A stretch of 64,000 nucleotides of DNA, taken from positions 2,213,854-2,277,853 of the forward strand of contig NZ_LR216287.1 in the NCBI RefSeq assembly GCF_900696045.1, written 5' to 3'. This document shows, one piece after another, positions 18,680 through 28,411 of this stretch. Below the pieces are notes generated by a model, which made no database searches, was not told the DNA's origin, and saw nothing but the letters and a program-made list of their open reading frames with translations. This DNA is from Candidatus Nitrosocosmicus franklandus. Its GTDB lineage: Archaea; Thermoproteota; Nitrososphaeria; Nitrososphaerales; Nitrososphaeraceae. The translations under genes and the position numbers were made by a program. The number at the start of each line of letters is the position of its first letter. Within the stretch, counting starts at the first letter, position 1.

Positions 18680-19261
18680 TTGCTATTATTGTCAAATAAT
18701 ACTTCTTATAAAGATCTATTAAAGAAACGAATTTTATATGTCCTTGGAATGGACGATACTCGAATATTTCTTCTTGATGAACAAAATTCTAGATTGGCGG
18801 TTGGAAATTTGTATGGACAAGAATTTGAATTGTTTAATTAGTCAAACCTTATAGTTCCATGCGGAGGATTTTATCCATCTGCAAGTGACATGTTAAAGTT
18901 TATCTCTGCTAACATCGGGTTTATGAAAACAAAACTAAATGACGCTATGCAACAATCGAATTTGACATGACACACTTCAGATGAGATAATTGAAAACGAA
19001 ATACCGATAACGAATCAAAATAACACGGATTCTGTAAGGTTTTATATCGGATTAGGATGGTTTGTGACAACAAATTTTGGTGCTGAAATTATTCGACATA
19101 ATGAGGTAACAGGAGGAGGGTATAATGCCTTTACGGCTTTTAACCCATATACCGAAAGAAACATCGTAATTATTTGCAGTTCTGACATTGCTAACGTAAA
19201 TATTACGACTGCTGGGCTTTACGAGTATAATCCGCTCATACTTTGCATGGAACTTACATAA
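18680..19261 (+). pseudogene. decayed serine hydrolase (class C beta-lactamase-like), C-terminal part
   Basis: One frame reads as the C-terminal part of a beta-lactamase/PBP-type serine hydrolase: YKDLLKKRILYVLGMDDTRIF (the family's x-LGM-x-DT landmark), GGFYPSASDMLKFISANIG (the S/T-x-DM-x-KF landmark) and, near the end, NEVTGGGYNAFTAFNP, in place of the usual H-x-G-x2-G-F motif. In-frame stops occur at 18838 (TAG) and 18968 (TGA), and the N-terminal half with the SxxK nucleophile is missing. The intact stretch 19064-19261 is the surviving 3' piece. This is clearly a relic. Confidence 0.75.
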
Positions 19262-19557
19262 AGGATGAGTGATGTGTCATATCGGATACCTGAATGTAAA
19301 TGGTATGTAGAAGTCTAATTTCCTCCGAAAGTCTCTAAATAATTTCCCAATAAATGGTAATTATGTTGTATATTTATCGTATAAACTACTAGTTACAGTG
19401 ATAATCAAACGATTGTTCAAAAACTAAATCAACATTGCACTGATATCTCTATTGTGATACCGCACGCGATCCAGGTCTGATGTATTTGCATCAAAAAAAT
19501 ACAAATAAACAAAAAAAACGCTCGTTTGTCGACTTAAAAATTGTTGGAGTGGATATT

Positions 19558-20070
19558 TTATGGTATATCCACTAATTGTCCTCTTATTTCACCTTCTGGA
19601 TTCTGTTCTGTATGAACATTGACATACGTGGTTCCGTTTTGCATGGCTGCTATGAGATCAGATAGTTCTTTTCCTTCCATTGGTCCTTCCAAATTAGTAG
19701 CTGCAAATGTACCATTTTGAAGAACCTCGCTTTGGGGTGATTCAAAGTTAAACAGGGTTACGACAACCGGTCCATTTTCTCCCTGAGCTCCGCTATGTAT
19801 ATGTCCCTGTGTTACTCCCTCTATTCCTGTAACATTAACAAAGTAGTGAATAGTCTGATTTAGAGGTAAATCTTGAACCAATATTGTTTCACCTATTGCT
19901 TGCGTGTCAACAGGTGGAACTTCTTCCTGACCTGTCATGTTAGTTGCAAACTCGTGGTTTGCAAATACTGTATTTGGAGACAAGCTTGTCGAAACTATTG
20001 CAATGCTTGTTAATGCTGCTGCCGTTAGTGCCAAAACCAATGATTTGGTTACGTGGTTGTTAATCTTCAT
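19558..20070 (-). CDS. secreted CHRD-domain protein
   Basis: A 170-residue exported protein. The signal peptide is KSLVLALTAAALTSIAIVSTSL, cleaved near TVFANHEF. The rest is one CHRD domain: the N-terminal NMTGQEEVPPV, the central GHIHSGAQGENGPVVVTLF and the closing TYVNVHTEQNPEGEIRGQL. CHRD domains are beta-rich extracellular modules of unclear activity; the conserved HIH and VHT histidines suggest a metal site, but that is inference. A TATA box (TAGTATATAAC) lies about 25 bases upstream of the ATG. Confidence 0.92.
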   Translation of the reverse strand: MKINNHVTKSLVLALTAAALTSIAIVSTSLSPNTVFANHEFATNMTGQEEVPPVDTQAIGETILVQDLPLNQTIHYFVNVTGIEGVTQGHIHSGAQGENGPVVVTLFNFESPQSEVLQNGTFAATNLEGPMEGKELSDLIAAMQNGTTYVNVHTEQNPEGEIRGQLVDIP

Positions 20071-20223
20071 TATTTAACAATTCAATTAGTAGTATATAAC
20101 ATATTTGATAACTGATATCATAACTAACAAAAAAAATCAATAAAGTAAACCTATGCGAATAATAATTTTAAAAATTTGGAAAAAAATTAAATATTTTTAT
20201 AGAAGTCAAAGTCAACAGTTACA

Positions 20224-20472
20224 ATGGAATTTAACGCCAAATTGTTTGCAATAGCAATCGCAGTAACCTCGATAGCATTAGCACCTTCACTGATAATCTA
20301 TCAACCTGTAGATGCTGCTAAACACTGCACAGATTATTCAGGCAAATCTAACGCATGGATAGATGGATGTAAACAGGGCTGGTGGGATCATGACCATTGT
20401 TACCAATATAGTCCCGGTACCGGACAATATGCCTCTGGATACAAAGTGGGTTGGTCAAAAGGCTCCTGCTAA
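20224..20472 (+). CDS. small secreted Cys/Trp-rich protein
   Basis: An 82-residue exported protein with a signal peptide (LFAIAIAVTSIALAPSLIIY, cleaved near VDAAKHC). The mature part of about 48 residues has four Cys (KHCTDY, DGCKQG, DHCYQY and a terminal SC) and repeated aromatic/Gly motifs (GCKQGWWDHD, GYKVGWSKG). The G-x2-x-GW pattern appears twice. It is probably disulfide-stabilised. No function is recognised. A TATA-like TTTTTATAG lies about 25 bases upstream. Confidence 0.75.
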   Translation: MEFNAKLFAIAIAVTSIALAPSLIIYQPVDAAKHCTDYSGKSNAWIDGCKQGWWDHDHCYQYSPGTGQYASGYKVGWSKGSC

Positions 20473-20507
20473 TAGAGAGCAAACTATTATTCACTATTCT
20501 CTTCCCA

Positions 20508-20514
20508 TTTTTTT
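20508..20514 (+). terminator. poly-T terminator
   Basis: Seven T residues after the small secreted protein, preceded by a weak AGAGA/TCTCT hairpin, fitting a T-rich archaeal termination signal. Confidence 0.45.
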
Positions 20515-20655
20515 CCGCTCAAGTGATTTAAGGTGAACTTTTAAGGTGTCATGGAATTTATTACTTACAAGTACCGCTTCAAAAACAATACCTTTATGAA
20601 CAGGATCAATTTAATATGCCAAAACACTTTATCGTTGATGACTGGCTCTTATGCT

Positions 20656-20877
20656 TTAGTATCTTTTAATCGATTTTTCCCTTCTCTCCCTGCTTGTCCC
20701 CAATCCGCGAAATGATCGAGTCCTTAGCCTGTAACTACAGCAAGGACAATTTGGACTAACACCCCATTTTATAAAAATTTCACAAACACTGCATCTCTTT
20801 TGACCCTGTGAATATCTAGATGAAATAAATGGATCTTTAGTTGCTTTGAATCTCTTGCAGATTCCGTTGCAGGGCAT
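20656..20877 (-). CDS. small zinc-ribbon protein
   Basis: A 73-residue basic protein starting MPCNGICKRFKATK, a pattern I recognise as a widespread small protein of Nitrososphaerales genomes. Potential zinc ligands are Cys3/Cys7, the pair CSVC (29, 32), and the PNCPCC cluster (44, 46, 47). It resembles a rubredoxin-like or treble-clef zinc ribbon, possibly nucleic-acid binding. No enzymatic role can be inferred. Confidence 0.72.
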   Translation of the reverse strand: MPCNGICKRFKATKDPFISSRYSQGQKRCSVCEIFIKWGVSPNCPCCSYRLRTRSFRGLGTSRERREKSIKRY

Positions 20878-21244
20878 ATTTGTTACTTATCACACATCGT
20901 CTTTATAGGAAGTAGTACCATCACCATAGTTTTATTTTTTCTACGCGTTCATACAATTTAGTATTCAGCAATTTTTTGGATAAGACTATGCTTTCTCTTT
21001 TTCATATCGTCGAGGAATATATGGATATACGTGTGTATGTATTGGTGTCTCAAGATCCTATTTGTGTTAAAAAGGTCTCTTGGAGGAATGAATCCAAAAG
21101 TACCTTTGAATTTACATACCAATCCTCCATATAATTGTACATCACTATGGATTATGTGATTATCATTACTAATGATGTAATTCGTTGTAAAATCGTTAAT
21201 TCAGGTAATACTATTCAATATCTTTTGCATTTGTCCTATTGGTT
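20878..21244. other. non-coding stretch before IS copy 2
   Basis: No gene seen. It ends in the 8-bp target duplication TATTGGTT (21237-21244). Confidence 0.5.
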
Positions 21245-21911
21245 GGCTCTGTTCATTTAACGATAAACCTATAGCTTGAAGATGTCCTATTTCTTTTATG
21301 ATTAGCAGAAACAGAACACCTTCAAGGTATGTGTATTATGGCTTACATTTGTACTTTTCAGGTTTATCTTTAAGAAAAGCCTCGGAAAGATTGTCTCAGA
21401 TGTATAAAAGAAACCATGTCTCCATCTGGAATTGGATTCAAAAATACAGGCCTCAAAAATTGAAAGCATCAAGAAGAAGAATTCTAGAATATATTGTAGA
21501 CGAGACAATGTTGAAGGTAGGGTCAGAATACATCTGGCTTTGGGTGGCGATAGAGCCTGCAAACAGACAGATCCTCGCACTTTCTATATCCAAAGAGAGA
21601 AACATGTTTGTTGCAGAAAGATATCTTTCTAATTTGATCAAAGTTCATGGAAAGCACCCAGTTTCTACAGATGGTGGGACTTGGTATCCCATGGCTTGTC
21701 AGTTTCTCAAACTCGATCACCATATTCATTCTTCTTACGAGAAAAGTGTAATCGAAAGAACGATGCAATATATCAAGGATAGAACCGAAAGTTTCGATGA
21801 TTACTTTCCTTGTAGAATAAAGAACTGCAAGTTAAAGCATGTACGGAATTGGCTGCGGCTCTTTGTAGACTATCATAACAATGAAATAAAACATGTTAAC
21901 TGAACAGAGCC
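21245..21911 (+). mobile_element. IS6-like insertion sequence, copy 2
   Basis: Same 667-bp element as copy 1 in the opposite orientation. It is flanked by a perfect 8-bp duplication, TATTGGTT (21237-21244 and 21912-21919). By eye the nucleotide sequence matches copies 1 and 3 throughout. Confidence 0.95.
21298..21903 (+). CDS. IS6-like DDE transposase, copy 2
   Basis: An intact 201-residue transposase identical in sequence to copy 1, including the putative DDE residues Asp68, Asp125 and Glu153. Confidence 0.93.
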   Translation: MISRNRTPSRYVYYGLHLYFSGLSLRKASERLSQMYKRNHVSIWNWIQKYRPQKLKASRRRILEYIVDETMLKVGSEYIWLWVAIEPANRQILALSISKERNMFVAERYLSNLIKVHGKHPVSTDGGTWYPMACQFLKLDHHIHSSYEKSVIERTMQYIKDRTESFDDYFPCRIKNCKLKHVRNWLRLFVDYHNNEIKHVN

Positions 21912-22492
21912 TATTGGTTACCTTGTACAGTTTTTGGAGAATTGGTAAGAACTATTTAATTGGGATTTATTTTTCCGAGTATCCGTCCATATGTTAATTG
22001 GGTTAGACTTTGAATCAGATAAAGATAGAAGTGTGAAGAACCATGGGTTAATCGATCAATATTTCTTTGTAAGAATACTTGTATCCATACATTCCCTAGT
22101 TAATACCAAACGCCGAGACCGTGTAGTGTGTTAGTAGTTCCAGTCTACTATTTATGAATCGAAGCTATGAAATTGACTAAATCATGAACTAGAACGAGGT
22201 AATGGTAGCGAGCCGTATTAAAAAAATCCTTTATCTGTACCCATTTAGCCTTGATGTTTCCAGATATGCAAATTATGTCATTACAACAGAGCGTAGAAAG
22301 AATGTTGCGCTAACATAAAATATCTTTTTGGGTAAATTCTAGTAATCCTGATCAGATATTAGGTCAGTGCAGACCTCGATGTTGAACCGATTACAATGGA
22401 AAAGATTTGTCATGCCATACGATGAGTGTTTACAAAAGGATTGCTCTGTCCCTTAGCTAATTTTTTAAGTTAGTGATTTTTGTAAAAAGTTA
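21912..22492. other. non-coding stretch
   Basis: No gene seen between IS copy 2 and the hydrolase. Confidence 0.45.
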
Positions 22493-23779
22493 TTGAAACT
22501 AGTATTTAATGATCCAACCTTTTCCTTTCAACTGCTACGAGCGATAGGTTCTTCGTATTATGGTGGCGCCGATATTGGTGAATGCTTGGCTACCGCTTAC
22601 AGAATCAAAGAAGGGGATTTTGAAAGCTGGTATAATGAATGGTATCAAACGGCATCTAGGGTCCGAACTTTTGGAGAAAAATGTCTCGCTGAACATCATA
22701 ACATTAGTGCAAGTCAGGCTTTTTTGAGGGCTTCAAACTACTATAGGACAGCTGAATTCTTTTTACATGACAAACCCAATGATCCTCGAATCATTGATTC
22801 ATGGCAAAATAGCGTTGATTGCTTTATTAAGAGTTCAGAACACTTTACACATTCTTTTGAAGTTGTTGAAATCCCTTATGAAGGAAAGACTTTGCCTGGG
22901 TATTTCTATAAACCAAATCTTCTTGATAAGAGTAATAATAAAAATGCTCTTTACACTTCTGCAACAGACTCTTATCCTAATTACACTAACTCTTTAAAAC
23001 TCCGACCGACCATTGTCATTCATACGGGGTTTGATGGTACACAAGAGGAATTGTATTCACAGTGTGTGTTGGCTGCATTACAAAGAGGATATAATTGTCT
23101 TACTTTTGAAGGACCGGGTCAGGGGGCAGTGATCCGTAAACAGAACATTCCTTTCAGATACGATTGGGAGAAGGTTGTATCTCCTGTTATAGATTTTCTT
23201 TTAAAGAGGGAAGAAGTAGATAATGACCGTTTGGGATTAATAGGAATAAGTTTGGGTGGGTATCTAGCTGCCAGAGCTGTTGCCTTTGAAAGAAGAATTT
23301 CGGCTTGCATATTAAATGACGGTGTATTTAATGTATATGATTCGTTTGTAAGAAATATGCCTAAATTCCTTACGGATATTATTGAAAACAATATAGAGTC
23401 CAAAGCAGAGGAGGTAAATTCTGTTATCAAAGAAGCCGTGACACAGAATACCGGGGCTAGATGGGCCATTTCGCATGGAATGTGGGTTTTTGGAGCATCA
23501 TCACCATTTGACCTTTTCAGAAAAGCTAGAGACTATACTCTAAAGGATGTAATAAATGAAATAAAATGCAATACTTTAGTAATGGAGGCTGAAGAAGATC
23601 ATTCTTTTCCACTACAGCCCCAGCAAGTATACAGTCATCTAACCTGTCCTAAGGATTATATGTTATTTACAAAAGATGAGGGCGCAGAAGACCATTGTCA
23701 TGTCGGTGCACTTTCTTTGGCTAATCAAAGGATGTTTGATTGGCTCGATAAAACATTATCACATAATCTGAAAAACTAA
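22493..23779 (+). CDS. FrsA-like alpha/beta hydrolase, paralogue 1
   Basis: A 428-residue cytosolic hydrolase. Residues 1-125 are a helical cap (AYRIKEGDFESWYNEW, then FLRASNYYRTAEFFL), as in the FrsA / 2,6-dihydropseudooxynicotine hydrolase group. Residues 126-428 are the alpha/beta hydrolase core with oxyanion strand HTGFDGTQEELY, FEGPGQGAV, nucleophile elbow GISLGG (Ser253), acid in AEEDHSF and His in EDHCHVGAL. The TTG start at 22493 is preferred because its protein begins KLVFNDPTFSFQLLR, aligned with KFIFDDPTFSLQLLR of the paralogue at 55173-56501. The substrate is unknown; ester or C-C bond hydrolysis is typical of the group. Confidence 0.9.
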   Translation: MKLVFNDPTFSFQLLRAIGSSYYGGADIGECLATAYRIKEGDFESWYNEWYQTASRVRTFGEKCLAEHHNISASQAFLRASNYYRTAEFFLHDKPNDPRIIDSWQNSVDCFIKSSEHFTHSFEVVEIPYEGKTLPGYFYKPNLLDKSNNKNALYTSATDSYPNYTNSLKLRPTIVIHTGFDGTQEELYSQCVLAALQRGYNCLTFEGPGQGAVIRKQNIPFRYDWEKVVSPVIDFLLKREEVDNDRLGLIGISLGGYLAARAVAFERRISACILNDGVFNVYDSFVRNMPKFLTDIIENNIESKAEEVNSVIKEAVTQNTGARWAISHGMWVFGASSPFDLFRKARDYTLKDVINEIKCNTLVMEAEEDHSFPLQPQQVYSHLTCPKDYMLFTKDEGAEDHCHVGALSLANQRMFDWLDKTLSHNLKN

Positions 23780-24354
23780 TTGATCTAATTTTTTTTATCT
23801 TTGTACTTTTCTAAACACAAACAACTTAACAATTACTTTGAGGATACGTTAACTAGTTTCATTCAATTCCTGTCAATATCAATAAAGACATTAATTGATA
23901 CTAACAATCGAATTATGTAAAAATCGGTTTGGCAGTAGTAAGGAGACAAGCTGACATATGGATAAATTATCAAATATTTATCTTGAGAGAAACATATGAG
24001 ATTTCATTGAATCTTTATCTTGTTACTTGACAATATTGTTAGATACAAGCTGTGACTGTGTTGTCGATTAAATTCCTTCCTTACTACTTTATTGGATATT
24101 TTCCTTGTTCTTTTTCTGTTATAATTACTACAAATATACATCATACGAATCAAACTTCCTTACCATTCACAAGATAAGCAATATGAATAGCAATTTTACG
24201 TCATTTATTTTCCCCTGTTGCTGCATATAATCCCAATTATGGTACCTATGGGATATGAATTGCGATTTGTTGTAGAATGATGCAAGTGCTGCCATGTTTT
24301 TTTTTTGAGTCGCAAATAATATCCCTGCTTACATCTTGATAAAATATTTTTGGG
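23780..24354. other. convergent intergenic region
   Basis: Apart from the poly-T after the hydrolase and a poly-T near 24296-24306, nothing is seen. Confidence 0.45.
23789..23797 (+). terminator. poly-T terminator
   Basis: A run of T residues about 10 bases after the stop codon of the FrsA-like hydrolase. Confidence 0.4.
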
Positions 24355-25218
24355 TTAAGGAGAAGAACGGCTTGTTTCCAACATTTCTTCTTCCATTAAA
24401 CTTTCTCTTTCAGAAATTCCAAGTTTTCCGTAACCTTCTGCAAATTTTTCATTGACATGGATTACTGCAGAATTGATATTTTCATAGTCGGTACCTATTC
24501 TTTCTGGGAGGGCATCGGCCTGTTCCTGGGTTGTTATAACACTACCTGGGGGTACAAATTTGTTATCTGCAACTTCTACTGCTCCTGTTATAGTACTTGC
24601 AACTCCTACTGCTACGTTATTCCCAAGTTTTGCATCAAATACCATGCTCTCCATCCCAACAAATGTATTATTTCCTACATATGCAGGTCCATGGATCAAT
24701 ACACCATGTGCTAAGCTTGAGTTTTGACCCACAAAAACAGAATATCCGTTATCGAATCTGCTATCGTTGCCTAATAATCTTTCTCCAGTAATAGAAAAGC
24801 GTCTTTCATCTATATTTTTGCCATTAAATGTAGTTTCTAAACCGTGTAACACAACACCATCTTGCAAGTTAGAAAATGGTCCAATATGAATGGGTGTTCC
24901 TTCATCACCTCTGCATACAGCAGTAGGTGCCACGAAAACTTTTTCTCCTATATAGCAGTTCCCGATCACTATTGCAAATGGATGAATGAATGCAGATTCT
25001 TCCATAAATGGAGAAGATACATTTGCATTAAAATCAGTTACAACGTTTTGATGGATGTTTGGCCAACTGTTATTAGCAACTAATGTGACTTTCTCTTCTA
25101 TTTGTTGTTTTTCTAATGTACTGCCTTGCACATCATTCTGAGTTGATATAGTAATCAGAACAAGCATGCTTACTATGAAAAGTAAACAAATACGTAATTG
25201 ATATTTCTTGGCAAACAT
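24355..25218 (-). CDS. cam: secreted gamma-class carbonic anhydrase (Cam type)
   Basis: A 287-residue protein with an N-terminal signal segment (ICLLFIVSMLVLITIS) and a left-handed beta-helix made of hexapeptide repeats. It hydrates CO2 to bicarbonate outside the cytoplasmic membrane. Residues equivalent to the Methanosarcina Cam active site are all visible: zinc ligands His125 (VLHGLET), His171 and His176 (SLAHGVLIHGP), Arg103-Gly-Asp105-Glu106, Gln119, and the proton-shuttle glutamate Glu128 in the acidic loop after His125. This is the true Cam subclass, not the shorter CamH form lacking these glutamates. The C-terminus keeps the family's VIHVNEKFAEGYGK. It is monocistronic. For an autotroph that fixes bicarbonate, an external carbonic anhydrase would supply inorganic carbon; that link is inference. 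Confidence 0.93.
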   Translation of the reverse strand: MFAKKYQLRICLLFIVSMLVLITISTQNDVQGSTLEKQQIEEKVTLVANNSWPNIHQNVVTDFNANVSSPFMEESAFIHPFAIVIGNCYIGEKVFVAPTAVCRGDEGTPIHIGPFSNLQDGVVLHGLETTFNGKNIDERRFSITGERLLGNDSRFDNGYSVFVGQNSSLAHGVLIHGPAYVGNNTFVGMESMVFDAKLGNNVAVGVASTITGAVEVADNKFVPPGSVITTQEQADALPERIGTDYENINSAVIHVNEKFAEGYGKLGISERESLMEEEMLETSRSSP

Positions 25219-25348
25219 TACTATTAGTTTCGTTTTCCACGTATAATAAATACTGTAAATTAATATTATCTAATTGGTCAAAATTATTCCTTTCAATAAA
25301 TGATTAATTTGTTTTTGTGCTCGAATCATGTGGATATCTGCACAGTTC

Positions 25349-25555
25349 TTATCGAATTAGATACTTATTGCAATAACATTTAGAATTGTATCCATATCCT
25401 TTCTCATAAGGAATCTTTATATCAGATCGTTTACATTCACTAATGTTGTAAACTTTTTCTCTTCTGATTTCATGCGCTTTTGATAATTGATATTCGCCCA
25501 ATACTGTTCTCTCCAATAATGTCAAATATCCATCATCTGTCAAATCATTTGTCAA
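25349..25555 (-). CDS. possible small protein
   Basis: A 68-residue frame from TTG. The first half is hydrophilic and protein-like (LTDDGYLTLLERTVLGEYQLSKAHEIRREK). The tail is irregular with several Cys. The frame stays open upstream for about ten codons without a better start. No family recognised; it may be a relic. Confidence 0.28.
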   Translation of the reverse strand: MTNDLTDDGYLTLLERTVLGEYQLSKAHEIRREKVYNISECKRSDIKIPYEKGYGYNSKCYCNKYLIR

Positions 25556-26143
25556 CCTTACTCTGTGACATCCTAAAAACGTGTTCTTTTATTACAGTAT
25601 TTGTCAAGTCAACAATCGGAATACAGATGTAGATCGTTGACCAATACTACAGATACTTCTTTATATACATCTTTACCAAGAAATACTTTATTCTCTTAAC
25701 TTTGAAATCTGGGAGGGAAATTGTAGATTCGATCGAAAGCCAAATAACTATTTTTAAGGGTGGTTTAGACTTGTTAGATCGTACCTCGTTCATGATCAAA
25801 ATTATTACAAAATATGTTTGACAGAATTCACTCATATTTCTAACCCGTTATTAGAATAATCGTATAAAATTTGAGCTGATATTGATTTATATTGATCATG
25901 TGCTCTGACTGAGGGTTTACCTGAATCTGATCAAAAATCATTTACTGTATCTTTTCTTACCGTTGTATAAAAAATCACTTTGATGATCTTTCTAGTTGAT
26001 ATATGTATATATCACGGCAGTTTTAAAGTAGGCTATTTAATCTCCATTAATGAAAGTGTTCCCTGTCCTTTGTTTGACGTGATTAAAATTAACCAACTCC
26101 AAACTATATATTTATAGTTAAGTTACAGGTATCATATTAATAT
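25556..26143. other. non-coding stretch
   Basis: No gene supported. A short AT-rich inverted repeat (AACTATA 26102-26108, TATAGTT 26113-26119) embraces the probable TATA box of the next gene. Confidence 0.45.
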
Positions 26144-26362
26144 ATGGCAAACTACGATAATATAAAAAACTGTCTAGAACAAAATGGAGAAGCAATGTTA
26201 CGATTGGACAATAATGAAAGTATTGAATTACATAAACACAATGTGAAATTTAATGACGCTTCGCAAGAGATCATTGTTGATGCCGGAACAGAAACTTATT
26301 GGATTGGCGCTGATAAGGTTACCTATTATTGGATACATAAGGAAGGCTTTAGTAAAGATTAG
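26144..26362 (+). CDS. small beta-rich protein of unknown function
   Basis: A 72-residue soluble protein with an even, protein-like composition: a short N-terminal helix (YDNIKNCLEQNG), then alternating polar and apolar residues suggesting a small beta barrel (EAMLRLDNNESIELHKHNVKF, IIVDAGTETYWIGADKVTYYWIHKEG). It starts at ATG with a TATA-like TATATATTTATAG about 35 bases upstream. The pattern could be a small SH3-like or PRC-like fold, but no family is claimed. Confidence 0.62.
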   Translation: MANYDNIKNCLEQNGEAMLRLDNNESIELHKHNVKFNDASQEIIVDAGTETYWIGADKVTYYWIHKEGFSKD

Positions 26363-26710
26363 CTGAATTATTTTGAAGGCTTTCCGCTATTATTCTTTTC
26401 TGTTTTGAATTTTTTTCTCTTTTGCGAATTTAAAAAGTCAAAAGAAGGGAACTGAGAAGACAAACCAGGATTACCAATCAGAGTTTAGGCTATCAAAAAC
26501 AAAAAAAGAGAAACAGAACATCAACGGACTTGTTTGTTAGTTTGTATTGTTGACGCATTCTTACTGTGCTACTCTTGCTGCTGTGTATTTGATACCTCTT
26601 CCTTCATATGATAGACACTATTATTATGAATGAGTCTTCTTTTATGGGTCTTGTTTTATGATGATGTCAATAAGACAAATTCCTTGAGAGGCTAATCAAA
26701 GTTTTAAAGT
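26363..26710. other. intergenic
   Basis: T-rich stretches after 26385 (TTATTCTTTTCTGTTTTG, then TTTTTTTCTCTTTT) may terminate the previous transcript. No gene. Confidence 0.4.
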
Positions 26711-28048
26711 ATGGCGAATAAGAAAAGAGGTAGTAGATGGATGAAATTTAGTTATAAAAGCCGTCAATCTTTTCCAAAATATGGGCGTAAAAGATCGGTT
26801 GAAAATGTGCTAGTTTTGCAGGGGGGAGGATCTTTGGGTGCATTTGCATGCGGTGTGTTTAAGGCATTAATGAAAGAGCAAATTAAGTTGGATATTGTGG
26901 CCGGAACGTCGATAGGTGCAATCAATGCCGCAATTATTACAGCTAGTAAAAGTAACCATCCGGAAATAGATTTGGAGAATTTTTGGCTTGAGTTGGCAGA
27001 AAGCAGTCATGAAATAATTCCCGACTGGTTTGTTCCCTTCGATAATCACTCGAAATATGGTATAAGTAATAATCTTCAGAGAATTTCAATGGCAGCTGTA
27101 AATGCCGCCATTTTCGGCGTCCCGAAAATGTTTCTCCCCAGGTGGAATCCAATCTATATGTTTACTGATAAGGATTATTTTATACCCAAAAACTGGACAT
27201 ATTTGTATGATAATACTCCTTTAGTCCGTACACTAGAAAAATATGTTGATTATAAAAAGCTTAATCTGCATTCGGTGACCAAGAATACCGGACCTAATAA
27301 TCTTGAACATAATATGAGACTTTTAGTAACGGCAGTGAATGTTCTTACGGCAGAACCATTGATTTTCGATAGCGCTCGTATGCCTATTGAATCAAAACAT
27401 TTGCTAGCAAGTTGTGGTTATCCCAATTATGGATTTCCATGGACTAAAATTGAAGAGAATGTTTATGGCTGGGATGGGAGTCTATTAAGTAATACTCCAG
27501 TTAGGGAAGTTATTGCCTCCTCACCACTAAATGATAAGAACATATTCATAGTCGAAAATTACAGTAGGGAAATAGATAGATTACCATCTAATATGGTAGA
27601 GGTTATGGACAGGGCTAAGGATATCATGTTTAGTGACAAGACCAAACATAGTTTAAAGATGACAAAGTTAATGACAAGACAAATACGGTTAATAGAAAAA
27701 CTGTATGAATACTTCGAAGATGCCGAAAAAGAATTCGAGAAAAAAGGTTACAAGACCTTGCAAACCAATAGTGACAATGGGACGAATCGCGGTATCTTTA
27801 TTACTGAAGTTGAGAAAGAACAAATAAGAAAAGAATACAAGAAGCTGGTCTTTAATCGAGGAGCAGAAATACTTTCAGTAACCAGAATATTGCGAAACAG
27901 AATGGAGAGACCACATGTTTCCAAGAATGCCAATTTTTCTGTTAAGGCAGTAAAATTATCTATATTGGAGGGAGAAAAAATAGCATTACAGTACATAAAG
28001 GAATTCAAGGAAAAGAACGAATATAATTATCAATCTAGTTTGCGGTAA
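26711..28048 (+). CDS. patatin-like phospholipase, paralogue 2
   Basis: A 445-residue paralogue of the protein at 8430-9677 with the same architecture. A basic N-terminal extension (KKRGSRWMKFSYKSRQ) precedes the core. Oxyanion motif GGGSLGAFACG, nucleophile GTSIGA (Ser67) and catalytic Asp in GWDGSLLSN are present. A C-terminal region after FSDKTKHS is highly charged and helical. The basic N-terminus may favour membrane association. The product is presumably a cytosolic lipid acyl hydrolase. There are no operon neighbours. Confidence 0.9.
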   Translation: MANKKRGSRWMKFSYKSRQSFPKYGRKRSVENVLVLQGGGSLGAFACGVFKALMKEQIKLDIVAGTSIGAINAAIITASKSNHPEIDLENFWLELAESSHEIIPDWFVPFDNHSKYGISNNLQRISMAAVNAAIFGVPKMFLPRWNPIYMFTDKDYFIPKNWTYLYDNTPLVRTLEKYVDYKKLNLHSVTKNTGPNNLEHNMRLLVTAVNVLTAEPLIFDSARMPIESKHLLASCGYPNYGFPWTKIEENVYGWDGSLLSNTPVREVIASSPLNDKNIFIVENYSREIDRLPSNMVEVMDRAKDIMFSDKTKHSLKMTKLMTRQIRLIEKLYEYFEDAEKEFEKKGYKTLQTNSDNGTNRGIFITEVEKEQIRKEYKKLVFNRGAEILSVTRILRNRMERPHVSKNANFSVKAVKLSILEGEKIALQYIKEFKEKNEYNYQSSLR

Positions 28049-28411
28049 AACAATGGTCGGCAAATATGATGTTGTATGCTTTTGAATACTGTTATTTGAA
28101 TTACCATGACTCGTAGATTGATGAAACCATTCGATTTTGTACAATACAATAATTTTTCATTATTTTTATTGTCCGGGTATAATAATAACAAAAGATAAAT
28201 TTGCAAATCCTATATAAAATCCTTTGATGCTATAAAAAAATTGAACCATATATGGATAATTTGGATGAAACAGGATAATTATTCAGAGTTTTTCGAGGAT
28301 GGTGGAATACTATAAACACATGAAAGTGAAAGCATCAACAAATTTGAAGATAAATTTTTTACTATAAACTGGCAAGTAACATACGCCATATTAAAGAGAA
28401 GGTGACATGAA
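28049..28411. other. intergenic
   Basis: No gene. A GAAGGTGAC Shine-Dalgarno-like element lies just before the ATG of the next gene. Confidence 0.45.
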
